DNA from: JBDRMV01 sp043825615
Lineage (GTDB): Bacteria; CG03
Length of the DNA stretch: 21,822 nt
Reading direction: 5' to 3'
NCBI GenBank assembly: GCA_043825615.1
Contig: JBDRRS010000016.1
Location: forward strand, 1 to 21,822
Part shown: positions 1 through 7,291 of the stretch, piece after piece
Position numbering within the stretch: position 1 is the stretch's first letter
How the letters are laid out: each line of letters starts with the position of its first letter
The notes under the pieces: model-generated
Databases searched by the model: none
Told to the model about the DNA's origin: nothing
The model's input: the letters and a program-made list of their open reading frames with translations, nothing else
Program-made: the position numbers and the translations under genes

Positions 1-3000
1 GTGTAACTTGCAGGAGGGGAATCAAATTGGCTTCCCGTGATAATTGCAACCGACGAATACTTTATCTTATAGGCGCCGCCGGCGATGTTGCCGGTCATCC
101 CGTTGTCACCCGGAGCCGTCCATTTTAATTTAACCTCTCCGCCGTTACTGCCTTCCAAAGCCGTCAGGTCTGAAATTGCCGCCGGAGCAACAGCATCAAG
201 AGTCTGCGCCGTCGTTTTATTTGAAAGCCCCGACCAGTTCGGCTTTTCGTCGCCCGCTTCAATGTAAAAATAATAAGTTGTTTCATTCAACAGACCCGCT
301 ATCGTCGTTGAATATTTCAAGCCGTAAGACGCGCTCGTGGAAATGTCCAGAGTGTAAGACATTGTGTCCCATGTGTGGGTTGAGTCGGACGAATATTTTA
401 TTCTCCATGTTCCGGTTGATATGTCCCCGATTGTTCCGTCGTCGCCCGGGGCAAGCCAGGTCAAGTCAATCTCTCCTCCGCTTGAGCCGGTTAAAGCCGA
501 CAAACTCGTAATCGTTGCAGGGGCGCTGTCGGTCGGAATAGTAAAACTCAGTGAGTTTACATTCGTTGATGTCCCGGGCCAAATTGACCAGTTGGGTATT
601 TCGTCTCTCGTCCTGATTGCAAAATAATAAGTTGTCCCCTCGTCAAAGCCCGTCAGAACATGCAACTCTTCGGAACCGGCGGCAGTGCCCGTTGAAAAAA
701 GACCCCAGGTTGAAACCCATGCGGCGTAAAAATCATCCGCCCCTATGTAATTTGTCGAGTACTTCACCAAAAACTGACTGGCATTACCCCCGCCGGTGCC
801 GTCGTCGCCCGGAGCAGTCCACTTCACCGTAATTCTGCCCCCGAGAGTACTGCCTTCCGCCAGAGCCGTCAGGTCCGAAATTGCCGCAGGAGGAGTGGTG
901 TCTTCGGCAGCGCCAAGCGTAAAATTAACCGTTGAGGTTCCGGTGTGACCCGCAAAATCGTCCTGTGTACAGAACCATATTTTCCCAGTTTCCGCTCCTG
1001 CAGGAACTCCGACAACGACTTTCGTGTCGCACCAGACAAAGTCGCCGATTGTATAATCGGCTTCCACACCGTTGTAAAAATAAATGTGAGAATACGCATC
1101 CGAGGAAATGCGGACGGCGCCGAAATATGTTCCGTTGATTGTTACCGTTGTCCCCACAGGTCCGGTGTCCGGAGTAAAACCGGATATTGTAGGAGTAGAA
1201 GGAATCTCATGAGGCGACTCGGAATTCTGCGGCTTTGAATTCGGATGTTCACCAGTCGTAGTCCTTACAAAATCATTTGCATTCTCGTTCGTATCATAAC
1301 TATTGCCAAATAGCGCTCTACTCCCACCGTTCTGAAGGTCAGCTACCAAATCTCCCAATTGCGATAATCTTTCACAATAACCCGCACCTGGATCCGGTGC
1401 AGCATCTGCCCCTTCATGATTAGGATTTGGTGTCACTCCATCATAAAGACCTACCCAATCAACCACATCCGGATCATTTATTTTCTCGACTGCATCAACA
1501 TTTGTTTGATTTGATACATATGCAACCCAGTCACCCTCATTTATAGTCCAAGTTGTATTTGTAGTATCCGGAGTCAGAGGATACAGTAACGCAGGTGTTA
1601 CGGCGTCTTCGTCTCCAACCAGATAAAACCCATAAGCAGGTATAGTTCCTGAAAGATTTTGCTTAGTGATTGTGCCTAAATCTCCGGTTCCTCTCTGCAC
1701 TGAAGCTGCTGATAAATCAATGGGCTCATTAGTTGTATTATACAATTCAACATAATCCGGAGCAGCCGTACCGTCATAATTCTCACCAATCTGACTTATC
1801 ACAACGGTGGTAGGAGTTGGAGGCGGGGTAACCTTTGCCCAGGCGGTTGCTTTGTTGGAAAGACCCGACCAGTTAGGCTTCTCGTCTCCGGCTTTAATGT
1901 AAAAATAATAGGTGGCACCTTCATTAAGGCCTGCGAGCGTCGTTGAATATTTTAACCCGTAAGTCGCACTCGTGGAAATATCCAGCGTATAAGACATTGT
2001 GTCCCATATATGGGTTGAGTCGGACGAATATTTTATTCTCCACATTCCGTTTGTTATATCCCCGATTGTGCCGTCGTCACCCGGAGCGAGCCAGTCCAAA
2101 TCAATTTCACCGCCGGTAGAACCCGTTAAAGCCGATAAACTCGTAATTCTTATAGGGGCGCTGTCGGTTGGAACCGTAAAACTCAAGGAATTTATGTTCG
2201 TGGAAGTCCCGGGCCAGATTGACCAGTTGGGCTTTTCGTCTCTCGTTCTTATCGCAAAATAATAAGTTGTCCCCTCGTCAAAACCCGTAAGGACATGCAA
2301 TTCTTCGGAGCCGGCGGCAGTTCCCGTTGAAAAAAGACCCCACGTTGAAACCCAGGCGGCGTAAAAATCATCCGCCCCTATGTAATTTGACGAATATTTC
2401 ACTAAAAAATAACTGGCGTTTCCTCCGCCTGTTCCGTCGTCGCCGGGGGCCGTCCACTTTATTTTTATTCTACTGCCGAGAGTACTGCCTTCCGCCAGCG
2501 CCGTCAAATCGCTAATCGCGCACGGCGGAGAATTATCCGCCGCCGCAACTATCCGGCTGCCCGTCCCGCTTAAGGAATAGGCTGAGTTGTCCACATCACC
2601 TGTTACATTAATATCTCCTACTGCCTCTATATCACAATCCAGTGTATTCCCTATTCCCGCCGAGCCGGAGACATCATAGGTAACATAAATGTAAAAATTC
2701 ACATCAGCCGCAGCAATCGTAAAATTAGTAGTAATGGTTGCATAACCTACACTCCAGGTATCAGTGCTTCCCTGAAGTGTCTCATCCCCGTCAAATACGG
2801 CATCCGCGTTGTCGGTATAGATATGGACATTGGTAACATCAGCATCAGCGGTATTCAAACTGTGAACCCTAATAGAACTTATAGTAGCCTCCTTAGCAAC
2901 GAGTGTGGTTTTAATTTTCAGAACCGGCTGGTTGGTTGCGCCTTGAGGGACATCGCCCCACCCCCCTTCATTATCCTGGGCCGCAAATGTAATGTTATAG

Positions 3001-3116
3001 GTTGTTGCCCATAAAGTTTCCGGCAACAAAAGAACCAAAAGAATGGGCAAAAGAATAGGGACGGAGGTAATTAATTTCCTCATTTTCCCAAGTTTTAGAA
3101 TTATTTTTTTAATCAT
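1..3116 (-). CDS. Giant secreted Fn3 / lamin-tail / IPT protein, N-terminal part (runs off left edge)
   Basis: The frame is open from the ATG at 3116 to the left edge, at least 1038 codons without a stop. Residues 1-37 form a signal peptide (basic start, core ILLPILLVLLLP, likely cleavage after TLWA). Residues about 38-190 are a beta-rich module of unknown family. Two Fn3 domains follow (about 190-432), then a lamin-tail-like domain (about 435-633, VISQIGENYDG...DYVELYN), an IPT/TIG domain (about 637-737, GFTPDTGPVGTTVTINGTYF), then two Fn3 domains and part of a third. It is probably a surface or secreted adhesin or stalk. An ATG at 3083 (MRKLITSVP) is an alternative start; neither start has a strong ribosome site. 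The first start lies in a TTAAATGATTAA repeat shared with the microprotein array, so the first 11 residues may be repeat-derived. The lamin-tail stretch looks more AT-rich than the Fn3 stretches. Confidence 0.85.
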   Translation of the reverse strand, partial: MIKKIILKLGKMRKLITSVPILLPILLVLLLPETLWATTYNITFAAQDNEGGWGDVPQGATNQPVLKIKTTLVAKEATISSIRVHSLNTADADVTNVHIYTDNADAVFDGDETLQGSTDTWSVGYATITTNFTIAAADVNFYIYVTYDVSGSAGIGNTLDCDIEAVGDINVTGDVDNSAYSLSGTGSRIVAAADNSPPCAISDLTALAEGSTLGSRIKIKWTAPGDDGTGGGNASYFLVKYSSNYIGADDFYAAWVSTWGLFSTGTAAGSEELHVLTGFDEGTTYYFAIRTRDEKPNWSIWPGTSTNINSLSFTVPTDSAPIRITSLSALTGSTGGEIDLDWLAPGDDGTIGDITNGMWRIKYSSDSTHIWDTMSYTLDISTSATYGLKYSTTLAGLNEGATYYFYIKAGDEKPNWSGLSNKATAWAKVTPPPTPTTVVISQIGENYDGTAAPDYVELYNTTNEPIDLSAASVQRGTGDLGTITKQNLSGTIPAYGFYLVGDEDAVTPALLYPLTPDTTNTTWTINEGDWVAYVSNQTNVDAVEKINDPDVVDWVGLYDGVTPNPNHEGADAAPDPGAGYCERLSQLGDLVADLQNGGSRALFGNSYDTNENANDFVRTTTGEHPNSKPQNSESPHEIPSTPTISGFTPDTGPVGTTVTINGTYFGAVRISSDAYSHIYFYNGVEADYTIGDFVWCDTKVVVGVPAGAETGKIWFCTQDDFAGHTGTSTVNFTLGAAEDTTPPAAISDLTALAEGSTLGGRITVKWTAPGDDGTGGGNASQFLVKYSTNYIGADDFYAAWVSTWGLFSTGTAAGSEELHVLTGFDEGTTYYFAIRTRDEIPNWSIWPGTSTNVNSLSFTIPTDSAPATITSLSALTGSSGGEIDLTWLAPGDDGTIGDISTGTWRIKYSSDSTHTWDTMSYTLDISTSASYGLKYSTTIAGLLNETTYYFYIEAGDEKPNWSGLSNKTTAQTLDAVAPAAISDLTALEGSNGGEVKLKWTAPGDNGMTGNIAGGAYKIKYSSVAIITGSQFDSPPASY
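215..897 (-). repeat. Two-Fn3 block, downstream copy of a 1635-nt-offset duplication
   Basis: This stretch closely matches 1850-2532 at an exact offset of 1635 nt (545 codons). Both encode the same pair of Fn3 domains, with shared stretches such as NYIGADDFYAAWVSTWG, LTGFDEGTTYYFAIRTRDE and GLKYSTT. The two copies flank the lamin-tail and IPT domains within the same protein. Confidence 0.85.
1850..2532 (-). repeat. Two-Fn3 block, upstream copy of the duplication
   Basis: Partner of 215-897 at an offset of 1635 nt. The differences are mostly third-position changes, which suggests a fairly recent in-frame duplication or ongoing gene conversion within the giant gene. Confidence 0.85.
3058..3079 (+). 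repeat. Dispersed repeat phrase, copy 1 (inverted relative to 9076-9097)
   Basis: The reverse complement of these 22 bases matches 9076-9097 at 21 of 22 positions; the core is ATTACCTCCGTCCC. Here it codes for part of the signal peptide of the left giant protein (residues 13-19, RKLITSV); the other copy is intergenic. This could be a REP-like or mobile-element-end fragment; the family is not established. Confidence 0.5.
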
Positions 3117-3179
3117 TTAATCTTTTCCGAAAAATCCCTCTTGCTCCCCCTGCTTGTCGGCGGTATCACTTTTGCTTGT

Positions 3180-3208
3180 TTGACAGAAATTTTTGCTTTT
3201 GATAAAAT
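3180..3208 (+). promoter_or_regulatory. Sigma70-type promoter, cassette 1
   Basis: Perfect -35 TTGACA (3180-3185), 17-bp spacer, -10 TAAAAT (3203-3208). The ATG at 3216 is 7 nt after the -10, so the start site should fall at or just before it, predicting a leaderless mRNA. The element is repeated at the same place in all three cassettes. Confidence 0.75.
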
Positions 3209-3215
3209 TTTATTA

Positions 3216-3407
3216 ATGAGATTAACCCAAAAGCAAAGAGAAAATTTGGCAAAGGTTCTATTTAACTTCAGCCAGATTGTTTTCGCTGTAATCGTCGTCG
3301 GCAGGATTGCCTCACCAAAAAGTGTTCCTATCGGGTCATATATAACTGGTTGGAGTATGGTTATTCTTTTTATAGTGCTTGGAATTTTTCTTGACAGAGG
3401 GGAATAA
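3216..3407 (+). CDS. 63-aa two-helix membrane microprotein, cassette 1
   Basis: This encodes 63 residues starting MRLTQKQRENLAK and ending LDRGE. It has a charged amphipathic start, then hydrophobic segments around residues 15-30 (FNFSQIVFAVIVVGRI) and 40-59 (YITGWSMVILFIVLGIFL). I do not recognise a named family with confidence; small two-helix proteins opening with 'LTEKQRENLAK' occur in uncultivated bacteria. The frame is open further upstream, but that extension would start inside the promoter, so the ATG is preferred. There is no ribosome site, as expected for a leaderless message. A 5-nt gap separates it from the next small ORF. Location is presumably the inner membrane; function unknown. 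Confidence 0.7.
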   Translation: MRLTQKQRENLAKVLFNFSQIVFAVIVVGRIASPKSVPIGSYITGWSMVILFIVLGIFLDRGE

Positions 3408-3412
3408 AACTT

Positions 3413-3520
3413 ATGAATGAAATCGGTTTCGCTTTTCTCGGAATGATTATCTTCGGACTGATAATCGGCGCAATTGTTCTTCATCAGGACAGGAAAGAAA
3501 AACATCAGCCGGTTAAATAA
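3413..3520 (+). CDS. 35-aa single-helix membrane microprotein, cassette 1
   Basis: This encodes 35 residues: a short start (MNEIGFAF), one hydrophobic helix (about 5-23) and the polar tail HQDRKEKHQPVK. A purine-rich GAGGGG lies about 10-14 nt before the ATG. It follows the 63-aa gene by 5 nt and is probably co-transcribed from the same promoter. The tail is nearly identical in all three cassettes while the helix varies, which supports translation in this frame or very recent copying of the 3' end. No family is recognised; a membrane subunit, a regulatory microprotein and a toxin-like peptide are all possible. Confidence 0.6.
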   Translation: MNEIGFAFLGMIIFGLIIGAIVLHQDRKEKHQPVK

Positions 3521-3622
3521 ATCCTGAAGCGAAAAAAAGTGGACGGGTCTGATTCTTTTGCCCAATTTTCCAAGTTTTAGAATTATTCTTTTAATCATTT
3601 AATCACTTTCATTTCGATATAC

Positions 3623-3668
3623 AAATCCCCCTGCCCCCCTTTATTAAAGGGGGATGACAGGAGGATTT
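3623..3668. repeat. Nested palindromic element, copy 1 (abuts the promoter of cassette 2)
   Basis: AAATCCCCC...GGATTT outer arms enclose a hairpin CCCCCTTT-ATT-AAAGGGGG. The same architecture occurs at 16656-16700 and 18069-18116. The right arm overlaps the first two bases of the cassette 2 -35 box (GGATTTGACA), and it sits where cassettes 1 and 3 carry a different sequence. Confidence 0.8.
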
Positions 3669-3695
3669 GACAGAGATTTTTGCTTTTGATAAAAT
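3667..3695 (+). promoter_or_regulatory. Sigma70-type promoter, cassette 2
   Basis: TTGACA (3667-3672), 17-bp spacer, TAAAAT (3690-3695); the ATG is 10 nt downstream at 3706. The 17-bp spacer is identical to that of cassette 3. Confidence 0.75.
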
Positions 3696-3705
3696 ATTTT
3701 CTGAA

Positions 3706-3897
3706 ATGAGGTTTAATAAAATACAGCGGAAAGAATTGGCAAAAACATTGTTTAACGCTGCTAATTTAATTCTGGCAATTGTGATTCTTACTCCGATTGT
3801 TTCAAAAGAGAAATTCGGATTTTTATCTCTGCTCGGCGGTTTTTTTTGGTTAATATTTATTATTTCAGCAACAATCTTGCTGAAGGGAGTTGAATAA
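3706..3897 (+). CDS. 63-aa two-helix membrane microprotein, cassette 2
   Basis: This encodes 63 residues, the same length as the cassette 1 protein, starting MRFNKIQRKELAK and ending LLKGVE. Hydrophobic segments lie around residues 15-32 (LFNAANLILAIVILTPIV) and 39-59. It keeps the pattern KxQRxxLAKxLFN but is otherwise strongly diverged from cassettes 1 and 3 and loses the GRI.SP motif they share. The -10 box lies only 10 nt before the ATG, so the leader is at most a few bases. The next small ORF starts 2 nt after the stop. Function unknown. Confidence 0.7.
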   Translation: MRFNKIQRKELAKTLFNAANLILAIVILTPIVSKEKFGFLSLLGGFFWLIFIISATILLKGVE

Positions 3898-3899
3898 CT

Positions 3900-4001
3900 A
3901 TGGCTTACATTACTCTCGGTATTTTGATGATTTTTGCTATTGTTGTTGCTTTGATGGTTTCTCATCAGGACAGGAAAGAAAAAGAGCAGCCGGTTAAATA
4001 A
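3900..4001 (+). CDS. 33-aa single-helix membrane microprotein, cassette 2
   Basis: This encodes 33 residues: start MAYITLG, one hydrophobic helix (about 4-21) and the tail HQDRKEKEQPVK. GGGAG lies 10 nt before the ATG. The helix shares little with those of cassettes 1 and 3 while the tail differs from cassette 1 by one residue. The unit then continues with the same downstream spacer as cassette 1 (AATCCTGAAGCG...). It is probably co-translated with the preceding 63-aa protein in the inner membrane. No known family is recognised. Confidence 0.6.
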   Translation: MAYITLGILMIFAIVVALMVSHQDRKEKEQPVK

Positions 4002-4147
4002 ATCCTGAAGCGAAAAAAAGTGGACGGGTCTGATTCTTTTGCCCAATTTTCCAAGTTTTAAAAGCATTTTTTTAATCATTTAATCTTTCCCGAAAAATCC
4101 CACTGCTCCCCCTGCATGTCGGCGGTATCACTTTTGCTTTCACCTGT

Positions 4148-4176
4148 TTGACAGAGATTTTTGCTTTTGATAAAAT
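4148..4176 (+). promoter_or_regulatory. Sigma70-type promoter, cassette 3
   Basis: TTGACA (4148-4153), 17-bp spacer, TAAAAT (4171-4176); the ATG is 10 nt downstream at 4187. As in the other two cassettes, there is essentially no untranslated leader. Confidence 0.75.
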
Positions 4177-4186
4177 ATTTCGCGAA

Positions 4187-4384
4187 ATGAAATTAACAGA
4201 AAAAAGAAGAGAAAATCTATCAAGGTTTTGTTTTAATCTAAGCCAGATAACATTCGCCATGTTTATAGCCGGCCGTATATTATCCCCTGAAAAAATTACT
4301 ATGTTGAATTTTTCAATCGGCTTAATATTGTTTTTGGCATTTTTAATTCTTGGATATTTGCTTGATAAAGGAGATGGAAAATGA
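4187..4384 (+). CDS. 65-aa two-helix membrane microprotein, cassette 3
   Basis: This encodes 65 residues starting MKLTEKRRENLSR and ending LDKGDGK. Hydrophobic segments lie around residues 17-32 and 40-60 (NFSIGLILFLAFLILGYLL). It is closer to the cassette 1 protein than to cassette 2 (shared FNxSQIxFA, GRIxSP, LDKG/LDRG). Its stop overlaps the start of the 35-aa gene (ATGA at 4381-4384), indicating translational coupling of the pair. That overlap is the best single argument that the two proteins are made together. Function unknown. Confidence 0.72.
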   Translation: MKLTEKRRENLSRFCFNLSQITFAMFIAGRILSPEKITMLNFSIGLILFLAFLILGYLLDKGDGK

Positions 4385-4488
4385 ATGAAATTACCGTTGT
4401 CCTGCTCATATTGCTTGCCGGGGCAATTCTCTTTGGTTTTATAGTCATCCATCAGAACAAAAAAGAAAAACATCAGCCGGTTAAATAA
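4381..4488 (+). CDS. 35-aa single-helix membrane microprotein, cassette 3
   Basis: This encodes 35 residues: MNEITVV, a hydrophobic helix (about 6-23) and the tail HQNKKEKHQPVK. AAAGGAG lies 7 nt before the ATG, the best ribosome site of the three, and the start overlaps the preceding stop by ATGA. The homology between units ends right after this stop, so the third unit lacks the downstream spacer of units 1 and 2. The gene converges on the 3' end of the 912-aa membrane protein, which stops at 4553. No clear terminator is visible in the 64-bp gap. Confidence 0.65.
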   Translation: MNEITVVLLILLAGAILFGFIVIHQNKKEKHQPVK

Positions 4489-4552
4489 TCGAAATTGCAT
4501 GGTTGCCTGATTGCCGGCGGGCACGGCTAACGAAACAGGGTTTCTACTTATC

Positions 4553-7291
4553 TTACTCTTCCTCATTTTTTGCCTGAATGGCTTCTAATATCCTCCTCGC
4601 CTTATCATCCCCGGGACTAATTTTTAAAACAATTTCCATTTCTCTGACGGCTTCCTGATAATTTTCCTGATGGTAATAAACAACTCCCAAATTATAATGC
4701 GCCTGGAGATGGTCGGGATTAATTCTTAGCGCTTTTTTCAAAAAACTTAATGCCTTGCCATAATCTCCTTTTTTACCGTAGGCAATCCCGAATCCGCAAA
4801 AGACATCCGCTTTTTCCCCGCCCTTCGCTGCTTTTTCCGCTTTCTTAAACTCCGTAATTGCCTCATCCGTCAACCCTCTTTTTAAATCATCTGCTCCTAA
4901 ATGATAGGGCAAAAGCCGGACATTTTCTTTTGCTTTAAGCATCTCCAGACAGTTTGTGCCCGCGGTGGCAAACCGGTAAAGACTTTTTGGAGCGGAAAAC
5001 TCTAAATGCGGCAGGTTGTCCGTATTAATTTTTGCGTCCTTTACATACTCCATTACCTCTTTTTCATTCAAACAAAAATAGAGCGCGCCCTGTTTTTCTC
5101 CCTGGAGAAAGAGTTCGTTCAGGTCAGGTTTTATAACAGGGTTATGAAGTATCTCCCGCCTCAAATAGGAATAATCCTCCCTTACGGGTTCAGATGTTCC
5201 CACCAAAAGCACATTAGCGGAAGGTGTGGACCAGAGCGTGATATGCGGAAAAACTTTCTTGAAAGTTTTTATAATCATTTTTAAATCCGCCGGATTTAAT
5301 TCATAGGTCTGCGCCCAGATACAGACCGCCCCTCCTTCAGCCAGTCTTTTTTTACAAAGCAGGAAAAATTCACTGGTGAAAAGACTGGACATGCCGGCAA
5401 TCCACGGATTGGACGGGCCGGAAATAATAACATCATATTTCTTTTTATTTGCCGCCAGCCAGTTCCTCCCGTCGGCGATTACAAGATTCACCCGCGGGTC
5501 CCTGAGCGCATTGTGATTTTCTTTAATAAAAAATTCGGATGCCTCAACAACCGCCGGTTCTATCTCAATGCAGTCAACATTCTCTACCGGATGCCGGGTC
5601 ACAGCGCCTAATGTCACTCCGCTGCCCAAACCTATCAGAAGCACATCTTCCGCTTTTTTATGCAGGAGAAGCGGTAAATGCCCAAGAAGACGTTGAGTAT
5701 ACATATCACTGCCATTGGATGCATCCACCTTTCCGTCAATGGTCAAAGACCTTACTTTCTCTCTTTCCTGAACGCAGACCAGCGCGCTTGTCCCCTCGCG
5801 ATAGTATAGAATCTTAGACTTTTCAAATTCTTTTCTAAAATCATCCTTTGACTGACTGATTAACAACGGGGCATACTTATAAACCCCCGCGTTCATAACC
5901 TGCCTGTTCCAGTCCGGCATTGAAAAAGAAATAAATATAAAAAGCGGCAGAACAAGAAAACCGGCAAATTTCAACATACCGGAACGACGCGCCGCGCCGT
6001 CATAAATCAGAAAAACCGCTCCCGCTATAACATTGATTCCGGCAGCAATTAAAATACTGTTTTGCACTCCGGCCAACGGTATAAATACAAAACCTGCCCC
6101 TAAAGAACCCATAATGGCGCCTAAGGTATTTATTGAATAAAGAGAGCCGATGCTTTTACCCAAACTCGCCAGTTCTTTTGTGTAGAGTTTGCCCGCTAAA
6201 GGAAAGGCGGCTCCTAAAAACATGGTGGGAATAAGCATCACCGAAAAACAGAATAAGAACTGGATAATTTGCAAATTCACCCAGGAATTTGAAAATCCCT
6301 GATAAAGATGTAAAAAGATAACGGGCAGTTTTCCGAATACGGGCAGAAGCAGGACAGCGCTAAAACCAGCGGAGAGCTCTATAAGCCCGAATGCCGACAG
6401 GGTGATTTTTCTTCTGCCGAAAAGCGCGCCGAATATGATGCTGCCGATAGCCAAACCGAAAAGAAATGTAAGCAGCATAGCGCTGAAGGCATAAACGGAA
6501 TTACCCAGTATTAAACAGAGCGCTCTGGTCCATGCGACCTCGTAAATCAGAGCGGCAAAACCTGAAAGACCAAACCCTGCCAAAATTAAAACTCCTATTG
6601 TGCTATTATTTTCACGTGAGTTATCCGCAGAAGTTTGATGAACCTGCGCCGATGGACGGGCGCAAGATTTATCAAAATAAAACGCCAGTGCGGCAATAGA
6701 AAAATTAATCAAAGTCGCAATGTACATAGTTGCCCTGCTGCCGATGAACGGTAATAAGCAAAATCCTGCCAGGCCGGCGCCAAATACTCCGCCCAAAGTA
6801 TTGATTCCGTAGAGTTTGCTTATGCCCGTTCCCAAATCCTGTATTTCTCTCAAGTAAAATTTACTTAAAACAGGCAATGCCCCGCCCATCAGAAAACATG
6901 GGATAAACAAAAGAATAAAACAGGAAAAAAACCGGGCAAAAACAAGCAGATAAAAAGACGACTGCAGGACTTGATAGAAATAAATATATGCTGATTTCTC
7001 CAGAATTAAAAACAAAGGCACCAGCAGGCAATAAACGCCGATTCCGCCCGCTAAAAAACCGTACAGGCGTAACGGACTCCTTCGGTATGAGTCAACAAAT
7101 CTGCCGAAATAGAATGAGCCCCCTGCTAATCCCGCCATGAAAGCCGCCAGCACCGTGCTTACGGCAAAAGCCGTATTGCCGAAAACAAGCTTCAACATCC
7201 GCACCCAGACAACTTCATAGATTAAAGAAGTCATCCCAAAGAAAAAAAAGCAAATCAGCATCACTGATTTGATATGTTTTAACCTTTTCAT
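4553..7291 (-). CDS. Fused multi-helix membrane / spermidine-synthase-like / TPR protein (912 aa)
   Basis: Residues about 10-460 hold many membrane helices in two related halves: compare 19-67 (TSLIYEVVWVRMLKLVFGNT) with about 241-291 (AALIYEVAWTRALCLILGNS). Residues about 490-700 are a spermidine-synthase-like SAM-binding fold: LLIGLGSGVT (motif I, 551-560), CIEIEP (574-579), ADGRNWL (606-612). The usual catalytic acidic motif is replaced by ISGPSNPW (623-630), so polyamine synthesis is doubtful. Residues about 795-905 carry TPR-type repeats (LKKALRINPDHLQAHYNLGV). This matches the 'fused MFS/spermidine synthase' architecture, whose substrate is generally unknown. The start has AGGAGG 10-11 nt upstream and overlaps the previous stop by ATGA, so it is coupled to the 506-aa gene. 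Confidence 0.88.
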   Translation of the reverse strand: MKRLKHIKSVMLICFFFFGMTSLIYEVVWVRMLKLVFGNTAFAVSTVLAAFMAGLAGGSFYFGRFVDSYRRSPLRLYGFLAGGIGVYCLLVPLFLILEKSAYIYFYQVLQSSFYLLVFARFFSCFILLFIPCFLMGGALPVLSKFYLREIQDLGTGISKLYGINTLGGVFGAGLAGFCLLPFIGSRATMYIATLINFSIAALAFYFDKSCARPSAQVHQTSADNSRENNSTIGVLILAGFGLSGFAALIYEVAWTRALCLILGNSVYAFSAMLLTFLFGLAIGSIIFGALFGRRKITLSAFGLIELSAGFSAVLLLPVFGKLPVIFLHLYQGFSNSWVNLQIIQFLFCFSVMLIPTMFLGAAFPLAGKLYTKELASLGKSIGSLYSINTLGAIMGSLGAGFVFIPLAGVQNSILIAAGINVIAGAVFLIYDGAARRSGMLKFAGFLVLPLFIFISFSMPDWNRQVMNAGVYKYAPLLISQSKDDFRKEFEKSKILYYREGTSALVCVQEREKVRSLTIDGKVDASNGSDMYTQRLLGHLPLLLHKKAEDVLLIGLGSGVTLGAVTRHPVENVDCIEIEPAVVEASEFFIKENHNALRDPRVNLVIADGRNWLAANKKKYDVIISGPSNPWIAGMSSLFTSEFFLLCKKRLAEGGAVCIWAQTYELNPADLKMIIKTFKKVFPHITLWSTPSANVLLVGTSEPVREDYSYLRREILHNPVIKPDLNELFLQGEKQGALYFCLNEKEVMEYVKDAKINTDNLPHLEFSAPKSLYRFATAGTNCLEMLKAKENVRLLPYHLGADDLKRGLTDEAITEFKKAEKAAKGGEKADVFCGFGIAYGKKGDYGKALSFLKKALRINPDHLQAHYNLGVVYYHQENYQEAVREMEIVLKISPGDDKARRILEAIQAKNEEE

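Larger units (their letters stand above)
3083..4488 (+). repeat. Tandem array of three ~480-bp microprotein cassettes
   Basis: Three units lie head to tail, roughly 3083-3563, 3564-4043 and 4044-4488. Their -35 boxes start at 3180, 3667 and 4148, giving spacings of 487 and 481 bp. Each unit has a lead-in (CCAAGTTTTA...TTTAATCATTTAATC), a TTGACA-17-TAAAAT promoter, an ORF of 63-65 codons and an ORF of 33-35 codons. Units 1 and 2 also share about 85 bp after the second ORF. Flanks are almost identical between units while the ORF cores differ strongly. The array is on the strand opposite to every other gene in the window. Minus-strand reading frames across it are antisense shadows. Confidence 0.85.

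Noticed and set aside
3515..4084. Integron-like cassette array (GTTAAAT resembles the GTTRRRY half of an attC site)
   Set aside because: No matching RYYYAAC partner or attC-like imperfect palindrome is found, each unit has its own promoter, and no integrase gene is in the window.
3083..4488. CRISPR array
   Set aside because: The repeat period is about 480 bp with coding content; there are no short direct repeats with regular unique spacers.
3113..4566. Three minus-strand frames of 156-164 codons with similar starts (MIKRIILKLGKLGKR and relatives) across the microprotein array
   Set aside because: They run antisense through the cassettes, lack ribosome sites, and their similarity follows from the shared flanking DNA. 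The plus-strand frames have promoters, membrane-helix patterns and an ATGA overlap.
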